Positions 6,231 to 7,610 of a stretch of 7,610 bases of DNA are shown in pieces. How positions within the stretch are numbered: the first letter of the stretch is position 1; every line of letters starts with the position of its first letter. Source of the DNA: Calditrichaceae bacterium (GTDB lineage: Bacteria > Calditrichota > Calditrichia > Calditrichales > Calditrichaceae). The notes beneath the pieces are model-generated. The model made no database searches. It was not told the origin of the DNA and saw only the letters and a list, made by a program, of their open reading frames with translations. The translations under genes and the position numbers were made by a program. The stretch spans positions 1-7,610 of the forward strand of contig JAUXGF010000127.1 of the NCBI GenBank assembly GCA_030622395.1, given 5' to 3'.

Positions 6231-6901
6231 TGGATCAATATACCGTAATCATTGCCGATATTAAAGGTTCCAGAAAAATGCGCGCTTATGAGCGCTATGA
6301 GTGGCAGTTGTTTTTAAAATCAGCTATCGTACAGATCAATGAAGACTGCGCCGATGCTATTGAAGCTCAATTTATGATTACCAAAGGGGATGAGTTTCAG
6401 GGAGTCTTAAAAAACCTTTCGGACGTACACCGTATTATGATAAAATTTGAGCGTCTGATTTTTCCGCTTATCCTGCGCTATGGAGTTGGCTTTGGTGTTA
6501 TCCAGAAAATGGGCAGCAAGATTCCTATTGAAATGGACGGAAAGGCTTTCCACCGGGCAAACGCAGCGCTTAATAAGGCTAAAAAAAAGAAATATGCGGT
6601 TTATATAAATACGGATAATCCCGGTTTCGATTTAACTGTCAATGCTATTTATCAACTTATCTATGCTATTAAGGGACGCTGGAGCGAAACAAACTTTAAC
6701 CGCTATTGGAAATATAAAGAGATGGGCACTTATGAAAAAGTCGCGCATCAAGAGGGCGTTTCAACGCAGGCGGTGTGGGATTCCCTGCACAATTCCAATG
6801 CCATAGACGTTATCAATGCTGAAAATGCATTGGATGATATTTTATGTGAACAGAATGTAACTAATAGCTTTTCTATCCCTGATAAACATTCATCACGATG
6901 A
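6230..6901 (+). CDS. SatD-family protein with cyclase-like motifs and HTH-like tail
   Basis: This 223-residue protein resembles the SatD family, named from a streptococcal acid-tolerance locus; the biochemical role is unknown. Motifs in order are VIIADIKGSRKM (6-17), MITKGDEFQGVL (49-60), RYGVGFGVI (83-91) and DGKAFHRANAAL (103-114). This order echoes class III nucleotide cyclases and GGDEF palms (ADIxG, then GDxF, then RxGI, then GxxVNxA). D10 and D54 sit where metal-binding aspartates would be expected. Residues about 167-190 (TYEKVAHQEGVSTQAVWDSL) look like a helix-turn-helix of the sigma-region-4 kind, so a DNA-binding or sensing role is possible. The start is ATG at 6230 in a TAATG overlap with the previous gene; TTG at 6218 is less likely. 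The local ribosome binding site is weak (GGAA at 6220), which fits coupled translation. Enzyme activity is not shown. Confidence 0.72.
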   Translation: MDQYTVIIADIKGSRKMRAYERYEWQLFLKSAIVQINEDCADAIEAQFMITKGDEFQGVLKNLSDVHRIMIKFERLIFPLILRYGVGFGVIQKMGSKIPIEMDGKAFHRANAALNKAKKKKYAVYINTDNPGFDLTVNAIYQLIYAIKGRWSETNFNRYWKYKEMGTYEKVAHQEGVSTQAVWDSLHNSNAIDVINAENALDDILCEQNVTNSFSIPDKHSSR

Positions 6902-6969
6902 AATCGGGGACAAGAGAAGGATGCACGAATGTGTCTCGTAATTCGGGAAAAGACAACTCATCCCCCGGT

Positions 6970-6993
6970 CCCTTCTCTTTTCAAAGAGAAGGG
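6970..6993. terminator. Strong hairpin between convergent genes, probable bidirectional terminator or repeat
   Basis: CCCTTCTCTTT (6970-6980) and AAAGAGAAGGG (6983-6993) are perfect complements separated by TC, giving an 11-base inverted repeat that would close as about nine pairs with a short loop. It lies between the SatD-like gene and the convergent protease gene, the right place to end both transcripts. It lacks a clear U-run. The surrounding bases (CATCCCCCGGTCCC before it, GGGGTG after it) resemble a common dispersed repeat type, so it may be an inserted palindrome rather than a dedicated terminator. Confidence 0.55.
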
Positions 6994-7003
6994 GTGAAAG
7001 GCA

Positions 7004-7101
7004 AAGGATCTAAGTATTTAAAAATTAATTATTTCTTCGTGCCTTTGCTTGCATCCCGGATTATCGGGGGGTGTCTTCGTGGCATTCTACTTTTATATAA
7101 A
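7004..7101 (-). repeat. Octamer-based repeat, copy B, inserted at a gene end
   Basis: Read on the - strand, positions 7101-7079 match copy A (4044-4066) in all 23 bases, and 7030-7015 match 4091-4106 in all 16. Beyond that, CTTAGATCCTT (7014-7004) is still close to copy A. Between the two matching blocks, copy B is about 24 bases longer and holds a palindrome-like CCCGGATTATCGGG (7055-7068). That segment appears to be a second, nested repeat. The 3' end of the protease gene, including its stop, lies inside this element. Confidence 0.8.
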
Positions 7102-7610
7102 CAGCGTTGATCTCCTTTAATGACCAGACTAACCCGCCTGCGGCAATGACCAGAACAAAAGGCGCGACATGATTTCCCCACAAATACCAGCTTAATTCTT
7201 GTTCCAAATTAAGGTTAATAAATAAAAGCGCTAATAAATTATTGACGGCGTGTACAATAATAGGCGGGATAATGGAATCGGTGCGCCAGGCTAAAAAACC
7301 AATAATAATTCCAGTGATAAAAATCTGTATCGCCCAGTAGGGGTTTAAGTGGATGATAGTCCATGTGATTGCCGAAAGAAGCACGGCGCGCGTTGCATCT
7401 CCTTTTTTCTCCAGTGTTACCTGGAAAAAACCGCGGAATAAACCCTCCTCTGCAATTGAGGCTACTATAACGGCGCCGGTGATAACTAAAATCCAATCCA
7501 GTCCGCTTTCTACTTGCAGGGGTTTCATTTGTTCTAAAAGCCATTCAGGGATAGGAATGATTATATTTACTAATCTATCCAGCTCGTCGCCTACAATAGA
7601 TAAGGAAACG
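7061..7610 (-). CDS. CPBP-family intramembrane metalloprotease (CAAX protease-like), 5' end outside window
   Basis: The frame is open to the right edge, so the visible 182 residues are the C-terminal part. The in-frame ATG at 7528 is preceded by protein-like sequence (VGDELDRLVNIIIPIPEWLLEQ) and is not taken as the start. Counting from that methionine, EEGLFRG (27-33) holds the EExxxR motif. H60 (TIIHLNPYW) and H93 with N96-N97 (HAVNN) complete the four-motif active site of CPBP/Abi proteases. Hydrophobic segments at about 11-26, 48-60, 66-80, 88-104 and 120-135 fit an inner-membrane protein. Relatives process prenylated or short peptides, including bacteriocin-related ones; the substrate here is unknown. 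The last residues from about Y144 (YIKVECHEDTPR) and the stop TAA come from an inserted repeat, so the native C-terminus has been replaced or extended. Confidence 0.9.
   Translation of the reverse strand, partial: VSLSIVGDELDRLVNIIIPIPEWLLEQMKPLQVESGLDWILVITGAVIVASIAEEGLFRGFFQVTLEKKGDATRAVLLSAITWTIIHLNPYWAIQIFITGIIIGFLAWRTDSIIPPIIVHAVNNLLALLFINLNLEQELSWYLWGNHVAPFVLVIAAGGLVWSLKEINAVYIKVECHEDTPR

Noticed and set aside
6898..7110. 70-codon + strand frame
   Set aside because: It consists of hairpin and repeat sequence and runs antisense into the protease gene.
7239..7544. 101-codon - strand frame in another phase
   Set aside because: It shadows the CPBP protease frame, which carries the EExxxR and histidine motifs.

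Overview
The window carries eight protein genes on an AT-rich background: seven on the + strand and one on the - strand at the right edge. Both edge genes are cut by the window. No rRNA, tRNA, CRISPR array or recognisable transposase gene was seen. The GWxTD-domain fragment at the left edge, the low GC content and the many short palindromic repeats between genes suggest an uncultured member of the Fibrobacteres-Chlorobi-Bacteroidetes (FCB) group or a neighbouring phylum. This placement is an inference from family distribution; no marker gene here settles it.

Region 1 (1-1899) is a tight three-gene run. It holds the C-terminal end of a GWxTD-domain protein, a Gfo/Idh/MocA NAD(P)-dependent oxidoreductase starting 4 bases later, and an isoprenylcysteine methyltransferase-like membrane methyltransferase overlapping it by one base. 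Region 2 (1900-2621) has no convincing gene. Its second half is a cluster of REP-like palindromes with GTCCC/GGGAC stems, bounded by a 20-base inverted repeat.

Region 3 (2622-5464) has two enzymes of amino-acid and tRNA chemistry. The first is a class V PLP enzyme resembling cysteine desulfurases, with lysine and cysteine active-site motifs intact. The second is a long-form AlaX alanyl-tRNA editing protein. They are separated by 242 bases containing an octamer-based repeat and a GC-rich hairpin next to the AlaX ribosome binding site. A second inverted-repeat element (5461-5628) follows directly, its left arm containing the AlaX stop codon.

Region 4 (5679-6901) is a two-gene operon joined by a TAATG overlap. 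The first protein looks like the V4R/heme-NO-binding-like/DUF2378 fold. The second is a SatD-family protein whose motifs resemble a class III nucleotide cyclase or GGDEF palm, followed by a helix-turn-helix-like tail. Together they resemble a sensor plus a cyclase-like partner, and this is the most intriguing protein-level observation here.

Region 5 (6902-7610) is a convergent junction. It has a strong hairpin, a second diverged copy of the octamer-based repeat, and the C-terminal part of a CPBP-family membrane protease on the - strand. That repeat copy has replaced or extended the 3' end of the protease gene and supplies its last codons and stop. Palindromic repeats therefore sit at most gene ends in this window, and some have become part of reading frames.
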